Positions 9,510-20,068 of a stretch of 64,000 bases of DNA are shown piece after piece; position 1 is the stretch's first letter; each line of letters starts with the position of its first letter. Position numbers and translations under genes: made by a program. Below the pieces are notes generated by a model. It was not told the origin of the DNA and ran no database searches. It was given only the letters and a program-made list of their open reading frames with translations. This DNA is from DLKC01 sp002478885 (lineage in GTDB: Bacteria; Bacteroidota; Bacteroidia; Chitinophagales; Chitinophagaceae): NCBI GenBank assembly GCA_046329585.1, contig JAXLUI010000002.1, positions 1,054,001 to 1,118,000 on the forward strand, in the 5' to 3' direction.

Positions 9510-9714
9510 TACTACTGATTTTATTTTCTGTATTTTTTACTACAGTGCAAACATACCCTTGATTGAAGGCCCTGTTTTTCACAACACATTTTTGGTGGCG
9601 CTGAAACAATAAGCGGCACAAATAATCCTATAACTGGTTTTTAAAATGGAGCCGGGAGCGCGGTTTAAATTCAATACTTTTTGAACCCGGCTGAAGCAAC
9701 CTTGTTAAACATCG

Positions 9715-9822
9715 TTGCGTCGCACTCTTGTGCGGTTAACCCCGCACCCATCAACAACTGCAATACAGCAGGCAACGCATGACCTGCTGATTTATATACT
9801 GCAGTACAAGTGTGCGACGCAA
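9715..9822. repeat. Facing pair of dispersed element cores, MITE-like unit
   Basis: Plus core 9715-9733 (TTGCGTCGCACTCTTGTGC) faces minus core 9804-9822 (GTACAAGTGTGCGACGCAA), with a 70-bp interior. The arms pair at 16 of 19 positions, and outside them lie ACATCG on the left and GCATCAT on the right. The pair would give a long stem-loop if transcribed. It occupies the middle of the 498-bp gap 9510-10007; nothing else there looks genic. Confidence 0.85.
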
Positions 9823-10007
9823 GTAAAGCATCATAGCAGATCAACTGCCGGATAGCAAAAAATCATTTTGCATACTGCCGCTGTTTGCCGGAAATAAAAT
9901 GATGGCTGCCGGTTTGATTGTATTTTCTGCCGTAAGATGAATTCCGGTTTTAAGGGCTCTTTGTAATTGTTGCTTTGTGTTATTAAAAACACTAAAACCA
10001 AATTGAA

Positions 10008-11795
10008 ATGAACATTAATTTACGCGCACTCGCTCTGGCCACTTTAGTATTTGTTACGGCAGATAAGATCAACGCGCAGAATATTTTCCCCGCAAATGGG
10101 AGCGTTGGGATAGGCACAACCAGCCCGAATGCTTCGGCCATACTCGATATTAGTTCTACCACAAAGGGTATGCTTGCACCGCGTATGACAAAAGCGCAAC
10201 GCGATGCAATAGCAACGCCGGCAACCGGCCTTTTAATTTTTCAAACCAATGGCACACCCGGACTTTATATTTATTCCGGAACCGCATGGGTGCCAGTTAG
10301 TGGTGCCGGAGCCAACACCTCCCTATCGAATTTAAATGCAACAACCAAGGTGAACGCAAGCCTTGTACCAGACAGCAACAAGGTGCGAAACCTTGGCAGC
10401 AGCGGCCTTTCCTGGAAAAACATTTATTATAACGGCAGTATCTACTCTGGTAATAACCGCATCCTAAACGGGGATATTGTCAACGCCAATACATCTATAG
10501 GGTACTATTCCGGAGCATTGAACACTACAGGTGCTTTTAATACAGCAAGCGGATATGCTGCACTTTATGCAAATACTTCAGGCAGCAACAATACCGCAAG
10601 CGGCAATTATGCGCTTACCACAAATACTACAGGTGGCAGCAACACCAGCACAGGCGCTTTTTCGCTGTACCAAAACACAACAGGAAGCAGTAATGTCGCA
10701 TTCGGCATCAACGCGCTTTATTCAAACACCAGCGCCAACTATAATACAGCTTTTGGTTCGTACACGCTTCGCAATGCAACAGGAACAGGTAGCGATAATA
10801 CAGCAGTTGGTGCGTTTGCCCTTGACGCCAATACGACGGGCGCTCAAAACACCGGTTTAGGATATGAAGCAGGGCAGGCCAACCAAACCGGTTATAACAA
10901 CACGTCTATAGGAGCAGTTTCAGGATTAACCAACAGTACTGATAACAGCATGTGCCTGGGTTACCTGGCAGGAAATACTTATGGCGCAAGCAACAGCGTA
11001 ACCTGCGGCAACTCCAGCGTATCTTTTATGGTAGCGCAGGTCCAATGGTCCAGCTTCAGCGACAGAAGAATAAAGGACAATATTAAAGAGAACGTTCCCG
11101 GGCTTGCTTTCATTAACAAGCTGAAGCCTGTTACATATAATTTAAATATTCACCGTGAAGATGCAATGCTGAACAAGGGAAAGCAACCGCTGAATGACTG
11201 GAGGGGCAGGTATGACATTGAAAAGAAATTGATGACGGGCTTTGTTGCGCAGGATGTTGAGCAGGCCGCCGCCGAAACGGGGTATGAATTCAGTGGTATA
11301 CACAAGCCTGAAACCGCTGATGGACTTTATTCCATTACGTATAGCGAGTTTGTTGTACCACTGGTTAAAGCTGTGCAGGAGCTTTCAAAATTAAATGACG
11401 CGCAAAAAAATGCCATCACCGACCTTCAGAACGCCAACAGTTCACTGGAACAGCGGGTTTCCAAACTAGAGGCTATGCTAAACGGCCAAACATCAGCGAC
11501 TGCCAGCAGCAGTCAACAAGCGATCAATATAACGGGCGTTTCGCTCGAGCAAAATATACCCAACCCATTAAAAAGCGCCACTATTATTAACTACAGTTTA
11601 CCTGAAAAGTATACTTCGGCACAAATTGTAATTACAGATAAAAGCGGCAAAGCAATAAAACAGGCAACCGTTTCAGGAAGCGGCAAAGGAACACTGAATG
11701 TAGATGCAGCAATGCTTTTGCCAGGCACCTACCATTATTCGCTTTATGTTAATGGCAAATTCTTTGGCTCCAGGCAAATGGTAGTGATAAAATAA
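10008..11795 (+). CDS. T9SS-secreted tail-fibre-like protein with peptidase S74 chaperone domain
   Basis: 595 residues. A signal peptide (about 1-24, cut after INAQ) precedes an N-terminal segment with SVGIGTTSPNASAILDISSTTKGML, the usual start of Bacteroidota tail-fibre-domain proteins. Residues about 150-320 are collagen-like or YadA-head-like repeats (NTTGSNNTASGNYAL, NTTGSSNVAFGINAL, NTTGAQNTGLGYEAG). An intramolecular chaperone domain of the S74 family follows, with SFSDRRIKDNIK giving the Ser351/Lys356 dyad expected for autocleavage. After a coiled coil (LNDAQKNAITDLQNANSSLEQRVSKLEAML) a T9SS type A sorting domain ends the protein (SLEQNIPNP, then LPGTYHYSLYVNG, ending MVVIK). It is predicted to be an extracellular trimeric fibre. 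The gene is monocistronic with a strong terminator after it. Confidence 0.9.
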   Translation: MNINLRALALATLVFVTADKINAQNIFPANGSVGIGTTSPNASAILDISSTTKGMLAPRMTKAQRDAIATPATGLLIFQTNGTPGLYIYSGTAWVPVSGAGANTSLSNLNATTKVNASLVPDSNKVRNLGSSGLSWKNIYYNGSIYSGNNRILNGDIVNANTSIGYYSGALNTTGAFNTASGYAALYANTSGSNNTASGNYALTTNTTGGSNTSTGAFSLYQNTTGSSNVAFGINALYSNTSANYNTAFGSYTLRNATGTGSDNTAVGAFALDANTTGAQNTGLGYEAGQANQTGYNNTSIGAVSGLTNSTDNSMCLGYLAGNTYGASNSVTCGNSSVSFMVAQVQWSSFSDRRIKDNIKENVPGLAFINKLKPVTYNLNIHREDAMLNKGKQPLNDWRGRYDIEKKLMTGFVAQDVEQAAAETGYEFSGIHKPETADGLYSITYSEFVVPLVKAVQELSKLNDAQKNAITDLQNANSSLEQRVSKLEAMLNGQTSATASSSQQAINITGVSLEQNIPNPLKSATIINYSLPEKYTSAQIVITDKSGKAIKQATVSGSGKGTLNVDAAMLLPGTYHYSLYVNGKFFGSRQMVVIK

Positions 11796-11824
11796 GCAGT
11801 ACCATAACAGATAAATAACTCGGC

Positions 11825-11853
11825 AAAAGGCTGTCTCAAAAAGGCAGCCTTTT
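11825..11853 (+). terminator. Rho-independent terminator of the S74 fibre gene
   Basis: The 9-bp stem AAAAGGCTG / CAGCCTTTT encloses an 11-nt loop and lies 30 bp after the stop codon. It is symmetrical in its A/T flanks but sits directly behind the plus-strand gene. Confidence 0.8.
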
Positions 11854-12266
11854 GCTTTGGGCAACAGGCACATTCAACACAACCAGTCCGGCAGGCGTTA
11901 GAATGAAAATCTTTTAATTACAACGCCGCTTATGCGAGGCACCCAGGCGATCGGTAATCCAATTGCCATCCATTTCTACAGGCAGCAAACGCAACGCAGT
12001 GTAACAGCAATCAATTGCCAGCAGCCGCGTACTTTAAAACAAGCCTGTAACCGGTGTTCACCTGGAAAAGACATGGATCCAATTGCTTTATGCACGGAAT
12101 AAAATGATTGGGCTAACCAGCCTTAAGAAAGTCGCACAAATTATTTATAAAAGGGTTTTCAAAAGAATACCTTGAAAAGTTACCAGCGCCTTTTAAGAAT
12201 TGATTTATTACTGCTGCCGCCGCCCGACAGACCCCAGGGAAACAAGCCCCTGCTGCAAAACAACAA
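11854..12266. other. Non-coding gap with no recognised element
   Basis: About 410 bp between two convergent terminators. I see no ORF with coding character, no copy of the dispersed core and no convincing hairpin. It looks like an inert spacer between convergent genes. Confidence 0.5.
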
Positions 12267-12301
12267 TAAAAAAACCACCTCATTTAGTTACGAGATGGTT
12301 T
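12267..12301 (-). terminator. Rho-independent terminator of the delta-60 repeat gene
   Basis: On the minus strand AAACCATCTC, a short loop, and GAGGTGGTTT (one mismatch) form a hairpin followed by a run of seven T. It lies 25 bp beyond the stop of the minus-strand gene ending at 12326. Confidence 0.8.
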
Positions 12302-12325
12302 CGATAATAACGGCTTATGGAGGCC

Positions 12326-13996
12326 TTACTGTTTTAATATCTTAATACCCGCCTGTTTTGTTTTCGTGGTAATAGTGAGCAGATAGTTGCCGGCAGGCAA
12401 TGAATTTTGAATATTGAATTGCTGTTTATTGGTTCCACCAGATCTTGTGGCATTGGTAAGCACCGTTTGCACAAGGTGGCCACTCATATCGTATAGTAAG
12501 ATAGAAACTATTTCATCCCTGTCGATCGTATAAGTAAGAACGGCATTGCTTTTCACCGGGTTTGGATAGATGAATGCGGCAGCTATTGGCCCAGGCTTTG
12601 TTTCCACATTTGATATATCGTTTGCCTCTGCCATGTTCAAGCTCAAACTGCTTAAAAAACGGCAAGCAACGAACACGGTTCCGTTTGGAGAATAGCCGTC
12701 ACCCGCTGCAACAATATTGCCCAGTGAATTAACCGCCACATCTTTAAAAATGGAAACTTTACCCGCATCGCCTGTTACTATTCCATTAGTGCCAAAACTG
12801 TTATCGATAATCCCGTTGGTATTTACCCTTACCAAAGTCGCAAGCTCCTCGAATTGATCGTTATACCTGTCACCAGCCCCAACAATTTTTCCATCTTTCT
12901 GCAGCACTACCGATTGGGCGTTACCCGCTATATTATTCATAACAAGCATTCCTGTGCTATTAAAACCCGTGTAAAGTTTACCATTGGTATTAAAGTTCAT
13001 CATACCATATACAGCACCCACGTTTGAATCATAGTTTACACCGAAGGCAATGATCTTTCCATTTTTCTGTATGGCCATGGAGTTGCACGCAGCGCCATCA
13101 AACGAATTAAAAGTTTTATAAGCCAACCCGTTTGTGCCAAATGTATTGTCGAGATACAACCCTGTAGAATCGATCCTTGCTACTATGAATCCTGACTGGC
13201 TGCCGCCAATGGGAGCACCATTACCACAGACAAGTATCTTACCATTTTTTTGCACCAATATTTTCGCTGCGTAGTTCCACCAACCCGGGTAGACAGTACG
13301 AAAATCTATGGCTCCTGTTTGCTCCCCAAACGTGCCGGTTGTGCCGAAGTTGGCATCTGGCGAGCCATCTGCATTATATCTTTTAACGATAATAGCGGGA
13401 TAGTAAGAATTGTCAAGTGTATAACCGGCTAATAGTATTTTCCCGTCGGCTTGTATTGCCGTACTTTGTATAAAAAATCTCTTATGCGTATCGTCGAAAA
13501 AATAGATGTCACCAGAAAAGCCCTGGCCGCCAAAACTCAGGTCATGCTGACCATTTACATTATACCTCGCCATCCACGCTTCGTCGTGAGCAGGGAATCC
13601 ATTCTGATCGGGAAAAGTCAAGTTAGAAACGGTGATGATTTTTCCATCAGGTTGCTGCGCCAATGCCTGCACGCCGTAGTTCGGAACATTGAGCGCTGTG
13701 AAATAATTCACTGTGCCATTCACACCAAATTTACTGTCGGCAAAACCGGTGTTTTTTAACTGCACCATGGCTTCGTATGATGTTCCCGGAGCAGAGCTGT
13801 AGCCATACATCAGCAGTTTTCCTGCTTTGGTGATGATCATGCCATGCAGGGATGCCTGGTCGCCGGGGCCGCCAAGTAACGGGTCAATAGACGTATAACC
13901 GTTTAAGCCAAAAGCAGAGTCGGTTCTTCCTCCCTGCGCATATACTAAGTTTGCAATGAGTAGACAGACGAATGCTGGCAGCATTTTCTTTTTCAT
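12326..13996 (-). CDS. Delta-60 repeat protein with T9SS sorting domain
   Basis: 556 residues. A signal peptide (MKKKMLPAFVCLLIANLVYAQ) is followed by about seven delta-60 repeats, recognisable by DxxFGxNG ends (DSAFGLNGY, DSKFGVNGT, DANFGTTGT, DNTFGTNGL, DNSFGTNGI) alternating with QxDGKIxxxG strands (ALQQPDGKIITV, AIQADGKILLAG, LVQKNGKILVCG, VLQKDGKIVGAG). These build a beta-propeller-like surface domain. The C-terminus is a typical T9SS type A sorting signal: FIYPNPVKSNAVLTY, then LPAGNYLLTITTK, ending KILKQ. The protein should be secreted through the type IX system and retained or released at the cell surface. Function is unknown; delta-60 proteins are often adhesive or enzyme-like. It has its own terminator. 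Confidence 0.9.
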   Translation of the reverse strand: MKKKMLPAFVCLLIANLVYAQGGRTDSAFGLNGYTSIDPLLGGPGDQASLHGMIITKAGKLLMYGYSSAPGTSYEAMVQLKNTGFADSKFGVNGTVNYFTALNVPNYGVQALAQQPDGKIITVSNLTFPDQNGFPAHDEAWMARYNVNGQHDLSFGGQGFSGDIYFFDDTHKRFFIQSTAIQADGKILLAGYTLDNSYYPAIIVKRYNADGSPDANFGTTGTFGEQTGAIDFRTVYPGWWNYAAKILVQKNGKILVCGNGAPIGGSQSGFIVARIDSTGLYLDNTFGTNGLAYKTFNSFDGAACNSMAIQKNGKIIAFGVNYDSNVGAVYGMMNFNTNGKLYTGFNSTGMLVMNNIAGNAQSVVLQKDGKIVGAGDRYNDQFEELATLVRVNTNGIIDNSFGTNGIVTGDAGKVSIFKDVAVNSLGNIVAAGDGYSPNGTVFVACRFLSSLSLNMAEANDISNVETKPGPIAAAFIYPNPVKSNAVLTYTIDRDEIVSILLYDMSGHLVQTVLTNATRSGGTNKQQFNIQNSLPAGNYLLTITTKTKQAGIKILKQ

Positions 13997-14236
13997 GGTT
14001 GTAACTTTTTTGATGAGGAATTGTTTTGGTTAAGCAAAGCACTACAAACAATGCTTCATTATTTTCTGCACTTCATTTTGTGGCAGGAGTTGAAGCAAAA
14101 CCGGCGGGCTTTATTTTATTTCCGGTGAACCCGTTTTCTTCTTTAGCAGGAAAAAATAGCGAAGCGAGCTTTAAGTAATTGCTTCAAATGAAGCTGATTA
14201 TTTTGCAGCAAACAGCATTGCTGTTGTCATCGCCTG

Positions 14237-14387
14237 TTGCGTCGCACTCTTTTGCAGCTGGGCGGTAACCAAGCACTCTAAACCTCGGGTAACTGTCATT
14301 AAAAGCAATTTGAGAAACACGCAGCAGGACACTTAGCCGACTTTTACCTGGTTGCCAAAAGTGCGACAGTAAAAGTGTGCGACGCAA
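14237..14387. repeat. Facing pair of dispersed element cores, MITE-like unit
   Basis: Plus core 14237-14255 (TTGCGTCGCACTCTTTTGC) faces minus core 14369-14387 (GTAAAAGTGTGCGACGCAA), with 113 bp between. The outer flanks CATCGCCTG and CGATGCCC are complementary as in other pairs. The inner ends have co-varied: TTTTGC on the left matches GTAAAA on the right, unlike the TTGTAC/GTACAA of most copies. This pair sits in the gap 13997-14522, which otherwise shows no gene. Confidence 0.85.
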
Positions 14388-14522
14388 CGATGCCCAATAG
14401 CGTTTCAAAAAGCCGGGCACAACAGTACCTGTTTGAAAATCGTAATGATCCATTTGAATTTCGTTATGTAAAGCTTTGCTGATGTGGTTGCTTTGCTCCC
14501 TGAAAATATAAGCACGCTGTTA

Positions 14523-15299
14523 ATGAAGAAAACTTTACAAAAATCGATATTGTCTTTTTCCCTTTTGGTGTTTACACACGCGGCCTTTACCCAAAGCGCT
14601 GACAGTGCAAAAATGGTGAGCCACATCTCCGGGAATCTAAGCCTTACCAACAATGGCATTTCTGTGATACCAACGTTTACACTTGGCAAGCCCGCAGCCA
14701 TTTTTAGTCTATCGATGGGGAAAAACAGGTTTAGTTTTGACCCCGACCTCCGGTTCTCGCTTTCCGGCAAACCGTGGGGATTTATTTTTTGGGCGCGGTA
14801 CCAGGTTTTAAACAAGGGAAAATTTCGGATGAGCACCGGCACTCACCTTGGCATTGCCTACAGCAGCACGCCGTTGCCGGCAAACGGAGATAGCAAAGAA
14901 GAAGTAACCGTGGCAAAACGTTACCTCGCCGGCGAACTATCGCCAGGTTACTCCCTGTCGAAGTACATCAGTATTGGCATGTATTATATGTACGCACACG
15001 GCATTGATCCCGGAACGACAAAAAACACGCATTTCGTTACGATCAACAGCAGTTTTTCGAATATAAAACTCAGCAATAAAGTATCGCTTGCGTTTAATCC
15101 CCAGGTGTACTATTTGAAAATGGACGCGAATGACGGTTGCTATTTAACCGCCGGGGTTACGGTTTCGAAAAAACAGGTTCCGGTTTCAATGACCGTTTTT
15201 ATCAACAAGACCATACAGACAAATATCCCTGGCAGTAGCGACTTTTTATGGAACACGACGCTCACCTATTCGTTTCACAGGAAATATCGCCAACTTTAA
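14523..15299 (+). CDS. Predicted outer-membrane beta-barrel protein of unknown function
   Basis: 258 residues from the ATG at 14523, which starts a clean signal peptide (MKKTLQKSILSFSLLVFTHAAFTQ); an upstream in-frame ATG at 14484 would spoil it. The mature part is built of alternating hydrophobic/polar strands (FSFDPDLRFSLSGKPWGFIFWARYQVL, ISIGMYYMYAHGI, VSLAFNPQVYYLKMD) and ends in aromatic-rich TLTYSFHRKYRQL, typical of small outer-membrane barrels. No family was recognised. An AraC regulator starts only 8 bp after its stop, so the two are probably co-transcribed. Confidence 0.75.
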   Translation: MKKTLQKSILSFSLLVFTHAAFTQSADSAKMVSHISGNLSLTNNGISVIPTFTLGKPAAIFSLSMGKNRFSFDPDLRFSLSGKPWGFIFWARYQVLNKGKFRMSTGTHLGIAYSSTPLPANGDSKEEVTVAKRYLAGELSPGYSLSKYISIGMYYMYAHGIDPGTTKNTHFVTINSSFSNIKLSNKVSLAFNPQVYYLKMDANDGCYLTAGVTVSKKQVPVSMTVFINKTIQTNIPGSSDFLWNTTLTYSFHRKYRQL

Positions 15300-15307
15300 C
15301 TTCAATC

Positions 15308-16228
15308 ATGAAATCGGTAAGTTTGTGGCAGATGAGGAATATTGAAACCATAGAAGAATTCTATACCAGGAAATTCGGAGGCGTACCCGTGGATATCCGC
15401 AAGGAGATCGGGCATTTCAATGTATTTAAACTGGAACCTTTTGTGGGACCGAATGCAAAGCCTGTTCCTTACGCACGGCGGGATTATTTCAAAATCATGC
15501 TGGTATTGGGCAACTACAACATGCATTTTGCAGATGCGGTTGTTGAAATACGAAAGCAGGCATTGGTTTTTTCCAATCCGCAAATCCCTTACAGTTGCGA
15601 ATACACAGACAGGATAGAGCGTGGATTCTTCTGTTTATTTACACCTGATTTCTTTCACCAGTTCGGCAACCTTGATCAGTATTCCGTTTTCCAACCGGGA
15701 GCCACCCATGTGTTTGAGTTAACCGACGACCAGGTAAACAAGGTGACCGCTATATATAAAAACATGTTTGCCGAGATTGGCTCAGATTACCGGCATAAAT
15801 ACGATGCACTGCGCAATCTCTTTTTCGAATTGTTGCATTTCGCCATGAAGCTACCCTGCGCACAGGTTGAAAAGCAACCCATGAATGCGTCTAAACGAAT
15901 TTCCAACCTGTTCCTGGAGTTACTGGAGCGACAGTTTCCCATCGATGAAAACCACAAAGAACTAGCACTTCGCTCCGCATCCGATTTTGCTGAGCAGTTA
16001 AATGTTCATGTAAACCATCTCAACCGCGCTGTAAAAGAAAGCACAGAAAAAACAACTTCCCAAGTTATTGCCGAACGCATTTTACGCGAAGCAAAAATAC
16101 TGTTGAAGCACAGCGCCTGGAATGTGTCAGAAATCGCCTACGCACTGGGTTTTGCAGAAACAACGCACTTCAACAACTTCTTCAAAAAACATGTGGCATT
16201 AAGCCCGCTCAAGTTCAGGAATGTTTGA
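15308..16228 (+). CDS. AraC-family transcriptional regulator
   Basis: 306 residues from the ATG at 15308 (8 bp after the barrel gene; an earlier in-frame ATG at 15248 lies inside that gene). The N-terminal about 190 residues look like a cupin-type sensor domain. The C-terminal AraC double helix-turn-helix spans about 205-305: LNVHVNHLNRAVKESTEKTTSQVIAERILREAKILLKHSAWNVSEIAYALGFAETTHFNNFFKKHVALSPLKFR contains the canonical second-helix FAETTHFNNFFKK. Downstream genes encode an ABM-type monooxygenase-like protein and an aldo/keto reductase, a common set of targets for such regulators in this phylum, so it may control them; this is inference from position. Confidence 0.9.
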   Translation: MKSVSLWQMRNIETIEEFYTRKFGGVPVDIRKEIGHFNVFKLEPFVGPNAKPVPYARRDYFKIMLVLGNYNMHFADAVVEIRKQALVFSNPQIPYSCEYTDRIERGFFCLFTPDFFHQFGNLDQYSVFQPGATHVFELTDDQVNKVTAIYKNMFAEIGSDYRHKYDALRNLFFELLHFAMKLPCAQVEKQPMNASKRISNLFLELLERQFPIDENHKELALRSASDFAEQLNVHVNHLNRAVKESTEKTTSQVIAERILREAKILLKHSAWNVSEIAYALGFAETTHFNNFFKKHVALSPLKFRNV

Positions 16229-16393
16229 TTTTCGTAATTGATTGTTTGGTTTTAGTTATGGAGCTCTTATTTGTCAATATAACTTTACCTGGTAAATTTC
16301 ACCCTACAAGTTGCAGTATTTCATAACAGTCACGTACGTACGGGATTGCGCCGCAAGCACTTCATCATCAGAATAACAATTAAGTGATAAAAT

Positions 16394-16795
16394 ATGAATA
16401 CAAAATATAAAAGGTTGCCGACCATAGGTCTCCTAACAGTTGCAATAATATTGTTTTGCTGCGTTAATGTACCAGCACAATCGCAAAACCAGATGGTACG
16501 GCTGGCAAAAATTGTAGTTGATTCAGTGCAACTGGAAAGCTATAAAGCTTTGCTGAAAGAAGAGATTGAAACATCTGTGCGTGTTGAACCCGGGGTGATT
16601 ACTTTATATGCGGTGTCTGAAAAAAACAACCCTGCACATATTACCATACTTGAAATATATGCCGACACACTTGCTTACAAGTCACATTTACAAACAGCAC
16701 ATTTTATAAAATATAAAACCGGTACAAAAGACATGGTTAAGTCACTTGAACTCGTGGCCGCCGAAGCCCTTGTTCCCGGCATGAAAATAAAATAA
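16394..16795 (+). CDS. Exported antibiotic-biosynthesis-monooxygenase (ABM)-like protein
   Basis: 133 residues. A signal sequence (LLTVAIILFCCVNVPAQS) precedes a ferredoxin-like ABM dimeric alpha/beta domain: MVRLAKIVVDSVQLESYKALLKEEIETSVRVEPGVITLYAVSEKNNPAHITILEIYADTLAYKSHLQTAHFIKYK shows the VEPGvitly, ILEIYAD and SHLQTAHF features of YgiN-like quinol monooxygenases. The signal peptide places it in the periplasm, less usual for this family. It lies between the AraC regulator and an aldo/keto reductase on the same strand. The family is heme-free and often redox- or stress-related; the substrate is unknown. Confidence 0.85.
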   Translation: MNTKYKRLPTIGLLTVAIILFCCVNVPAQSQNQMVRLAKIVVDSVQLESYKALLKEEIETSVRVEPGVITLYAVSEKNNPAHITILEIYADTLAYKSHLQTAHFIKYKTGTKDMVKSLELVAAEALVPGMKIK

Positions 16796-16817
16796 CGAAA
16801 AAGACCGCGTGTGTTGA

Positions 16818-17973
<1,156 letters not shown>

Positions 17974-18031
17974 GTCCATCTCACTATTCAGCAAACAATA
18001 CTGCAGAAAAACTATTGATTCGTTTAAGCAT

Positions 18032-18703
18032 TTATGATGTTGATTTCCGGATCATAAGTGTAGTCATGCAACGTATGTCCTGTACATTGGTTGTTTTCAC
18101 CGGTTCCACCAGGACTACCGGAAAGTTAGCCAGCAGTTGTTCTATCAGTGCCCTTGTCAACAGGAAGCGGTCAGTACCGTCGGGCAATGCAAATCTTCCA
18201 TCCCCGATGTCAACGATATTATTCTCTATTCCAATGTCTGAAGCCATCCTGATAAAAAGGCTTCCGCCGGTTTTCAACACGCGGCACAATTCAGAGAACA
18301 TTTGCAGAAAGTCTTGCGCACTACCGGCGAAGTGGAGTACGGCACTGCAGATGACATGATCAAAAAACGAGTTGTCAAAGGGCAAAGACTGAATCGGGGC
18401 ACAAATTGCATGCTCCCGTTTTATACCGGGATATAGCTGCGATAAATGATCGATGGCGGGCTGGCTGATATCTGTTGCATAAATTTCAAAACCCGGCTGT
18501 GTAACAAACCACGAAATGTTTCTGCCTCCCCCGCAGCCTGCATCCAATAACCTGCCCCCGCTTTTGTACCGCCCTTTTATTATCTGGTCGATAAGGTAGA
18601 TGTCTGTGTTGACGATATTCGCTAAAGTTTCTCCTGGCATACCCAAAATTACACTATTCATCCTAACCAGGTAATGCGTATCGATTACGCAATAATTTTT
18701 CAT
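18032..18703 (-). CDS. Class I SAM-dependent methyltransferase
   Basis: 223 residues. A Rossmann methyltransferase: motif I LLDAGCGGGRNISWF (about 53-67), an acidic loop after strand 2 (IYATDISQPAI), motif post-I SLPFDNSFFDHVICSAVLHF, and LCRVLKTGGSLFIRM before the C-terminal strands. This is a UbiE/Methyltransf_11-like protein. The substrate cannot be deduced. Its start is 40 bp from the divergent GntR regulator start at 18744, so the two share a promoter region and the regulator could control it. Confidence 0.88.
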   Translation of the reverse strand: MKNYCVIDTHYLVRMNSVILGMPGETLANIVNTDIYLIDQIIKGRYKSGGRLLDAGCGGGRNISWFVTQPGFEIYATDISQPAIDHLSQLYPGIKREHAICAPIQSLPFDNSFFDHVICSAVLHFAGSAQDFLQMFSELCRVLKTGGSLFIRMASDIGIENNIVDIGDGRFALPDGTDRFLLTRALIEQLLANFPVVLVEPVKTTNVQDIRCMTTLMIRKSTS

Positions 18704-18743
18704 AGTTTCGTAAGCTTAACTTTAAGATAAGCTCACCCGACTG

Positions 18744-19775
18744 ATGAAACCTGTAGGTATTTATGATATTATCCGCATTGATGAATTTTCGGCAACACCG
18801 AAATACCAGCAACTGATCAATGCTGTATTAAAAGGCATTGAGCAGGAAAGATTAAAACAAAACGATGTACTGCCTTCTATTAACGACCTGAGTTTTGAGC
18901 TGGATATATCAAGAGATACCGCGGAAAAAGGATATCGCTACCTGAAAAAAATCGGGGTACTCGGCTCGGTGCCTGGGAAAGGCTATTTTATAAAAAGTAC
19001 GGCGCTTGAGCAGGCATACAATGTTTGCCTGCTGTTTAACAAACTAAGTGCCCATAAAAAAATTATTTACGATTCAATGGTGGCTGCTTTGGGCAACAAT
19101 GCTGCTATTGATTTTTATATTTACAATAACGACTTTGCACTGTTCCGCAAACTGCTAACCAATAAAACTGAAGATTATACTCACTTTGTTATCATACCAC
19201 ATTTTATCGAGGGCGGAGAGAAAGCACACGAAGTGATCAACACCCTTCCAAAACACAAACTGATACTGCTTGACAAACAGGTTGCAGGCATTACCGGCGA
19301 ATATTCGGCCGTATATGAAAACTTTGCCAAAGACATTTACAAAGCACTTGAAAATGCATCGGAGCGCCTGAGCAATTATCACACGCTTAAAATAATTTTT
19401 CCAAAAAGCAGCTATTACCCGGTAGAGATAGTCGACGGATTTAATCGCTTCTGCCAGGACTATGCCTTTAATTATAAAGTAGTAAGCAATATAAAGGAAG
19501 AGGAAATCCATACAGGTGAGGTGTTTATTTCTGTAATGGAAGATGATCTTGTGAAACTGATAGAACGCCTGTTGCTGATGAACCTGAAAGCCGGGACTGA
19601 TGTTGGTGTGGTCTCTTATAATGAAACCCCCATAAAAAAAATAATTCTTGACGGTATTACAACCATTTCAACAGATTTTGCTGAAATGGGTAAAATGGCT
19701 GCAAGGCTTATTATGCAGGATAGCCGGGAACATGTTGAAGTGCCGTTTAAACTTACCCTCAGAAATTCATTGTAA
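18744..19775 (+). CDS. GntR-family regulator with LacI-type sensor domain
   Basis: 343 residues. The N-terminal winged helix (about 15-80: PKYQQLINAVLKGIEQERLKQNDVLPSINDLSFELDISRDTAEKGYRYLKKIGVLGSVPGKGYFI) is GntR. The remaining 260 residues form a periplasmic-binding-protein-like ligand domain (ILLDKQVAGITGEYSAVYENF, VGVVSYNETPIKKIILDGITTISTDFAEMGKMAARL) of LacI type. This fusion in Bacteroidota usually senses sugars or sugar acids. It is divergent from the methyltransferase with a 40-bp shared intergenic region; its own targets are unknown. Confidence 0.9.
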   Translation: MKPVGIYDIIRIDEFSATPKYQQLINAVLKGIEQERLKQNDVLPSINDLSFELDISRDTAEKGYRYLKKIGVLGSVPGKGYFIKSTALEQAYNVCLLFNKLSAHKKIIYDSMVAALGNNAAIDFYIYNNDFALFRKLLTNKTEDYTHFVIIPHFIEGGEKAHEVINTLPKHKLILLDKQVAGITGEYSAVYENFAKDIYKALENASERLSNYHTLKIIFPKSSYYPVEIVDGFNRFCQDYAFNYKVVSNIKEEEIHTGEVFISVMEDDLVKLIERLLLMNLKAGTDVGVVSYNETPIKKIILDGITTISTDFAEMGKMAARLIMQDSREHVEVPFKLTLRNSL

Positions 19776-20013
19776 GAAGATGATGCTATTTACCTGTTTA
19801 ACAGGCTGACCATGAGCGAGTAAGGCGCCGGCTGTAAAAAATCAGGCCAGCCCTGGAAAGAGCCGGCCGTTGCTAACCTATGAAAAACACCTGACTAAAT
19901 GTAATTATATTACAGTAGTTTACCATAACTTTTTTTGCCCCCTTGTGCAAACGATACGAAATGGAATGAAATCTTTATAAATGAGCCGGCGAAAAAGGAG
20001 TTTTTAGCCGCAG

Positions 20014-20045
20014 GCAAAAAAATGGCCGGCTATTAAAGCCGGCCA
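20014..20045 (-). terminator. Rho-independent terminator of the XRE-S24 regulator
   Basis: TGGCCGGC / GCCGGCCA gives an 8-bp GC-rich stem with a 7-nt loop. On the minus strand it is followed by TTTTTTTG. It lies 24 bp beyond the stop of the gene ending at 20069. The rest of the 19776-20068 gap has an inverted repeat TGTAAT-TAT-ATTACA at 19900 and nothing else I recognise. Confidence 0.8.
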
Positions 20046-20068
20046 CAATCACCAGATACAAGTTTCTT

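Noticed and set aside
16346..16364. TTGCGCCGCAAGCACTTCA as a further copy of the dispersed core
   Set aside because: Shares only scattered bases with the consensus and lacks the usual CCGGC/GCATCG flank.
19900..19914. Inverted repeat TGTAAT-TAT-ATTACA as an operator
   Set aside because: It is perfect but lies between the 3' ends of two convergent genes, so a regulatory role is not supported.
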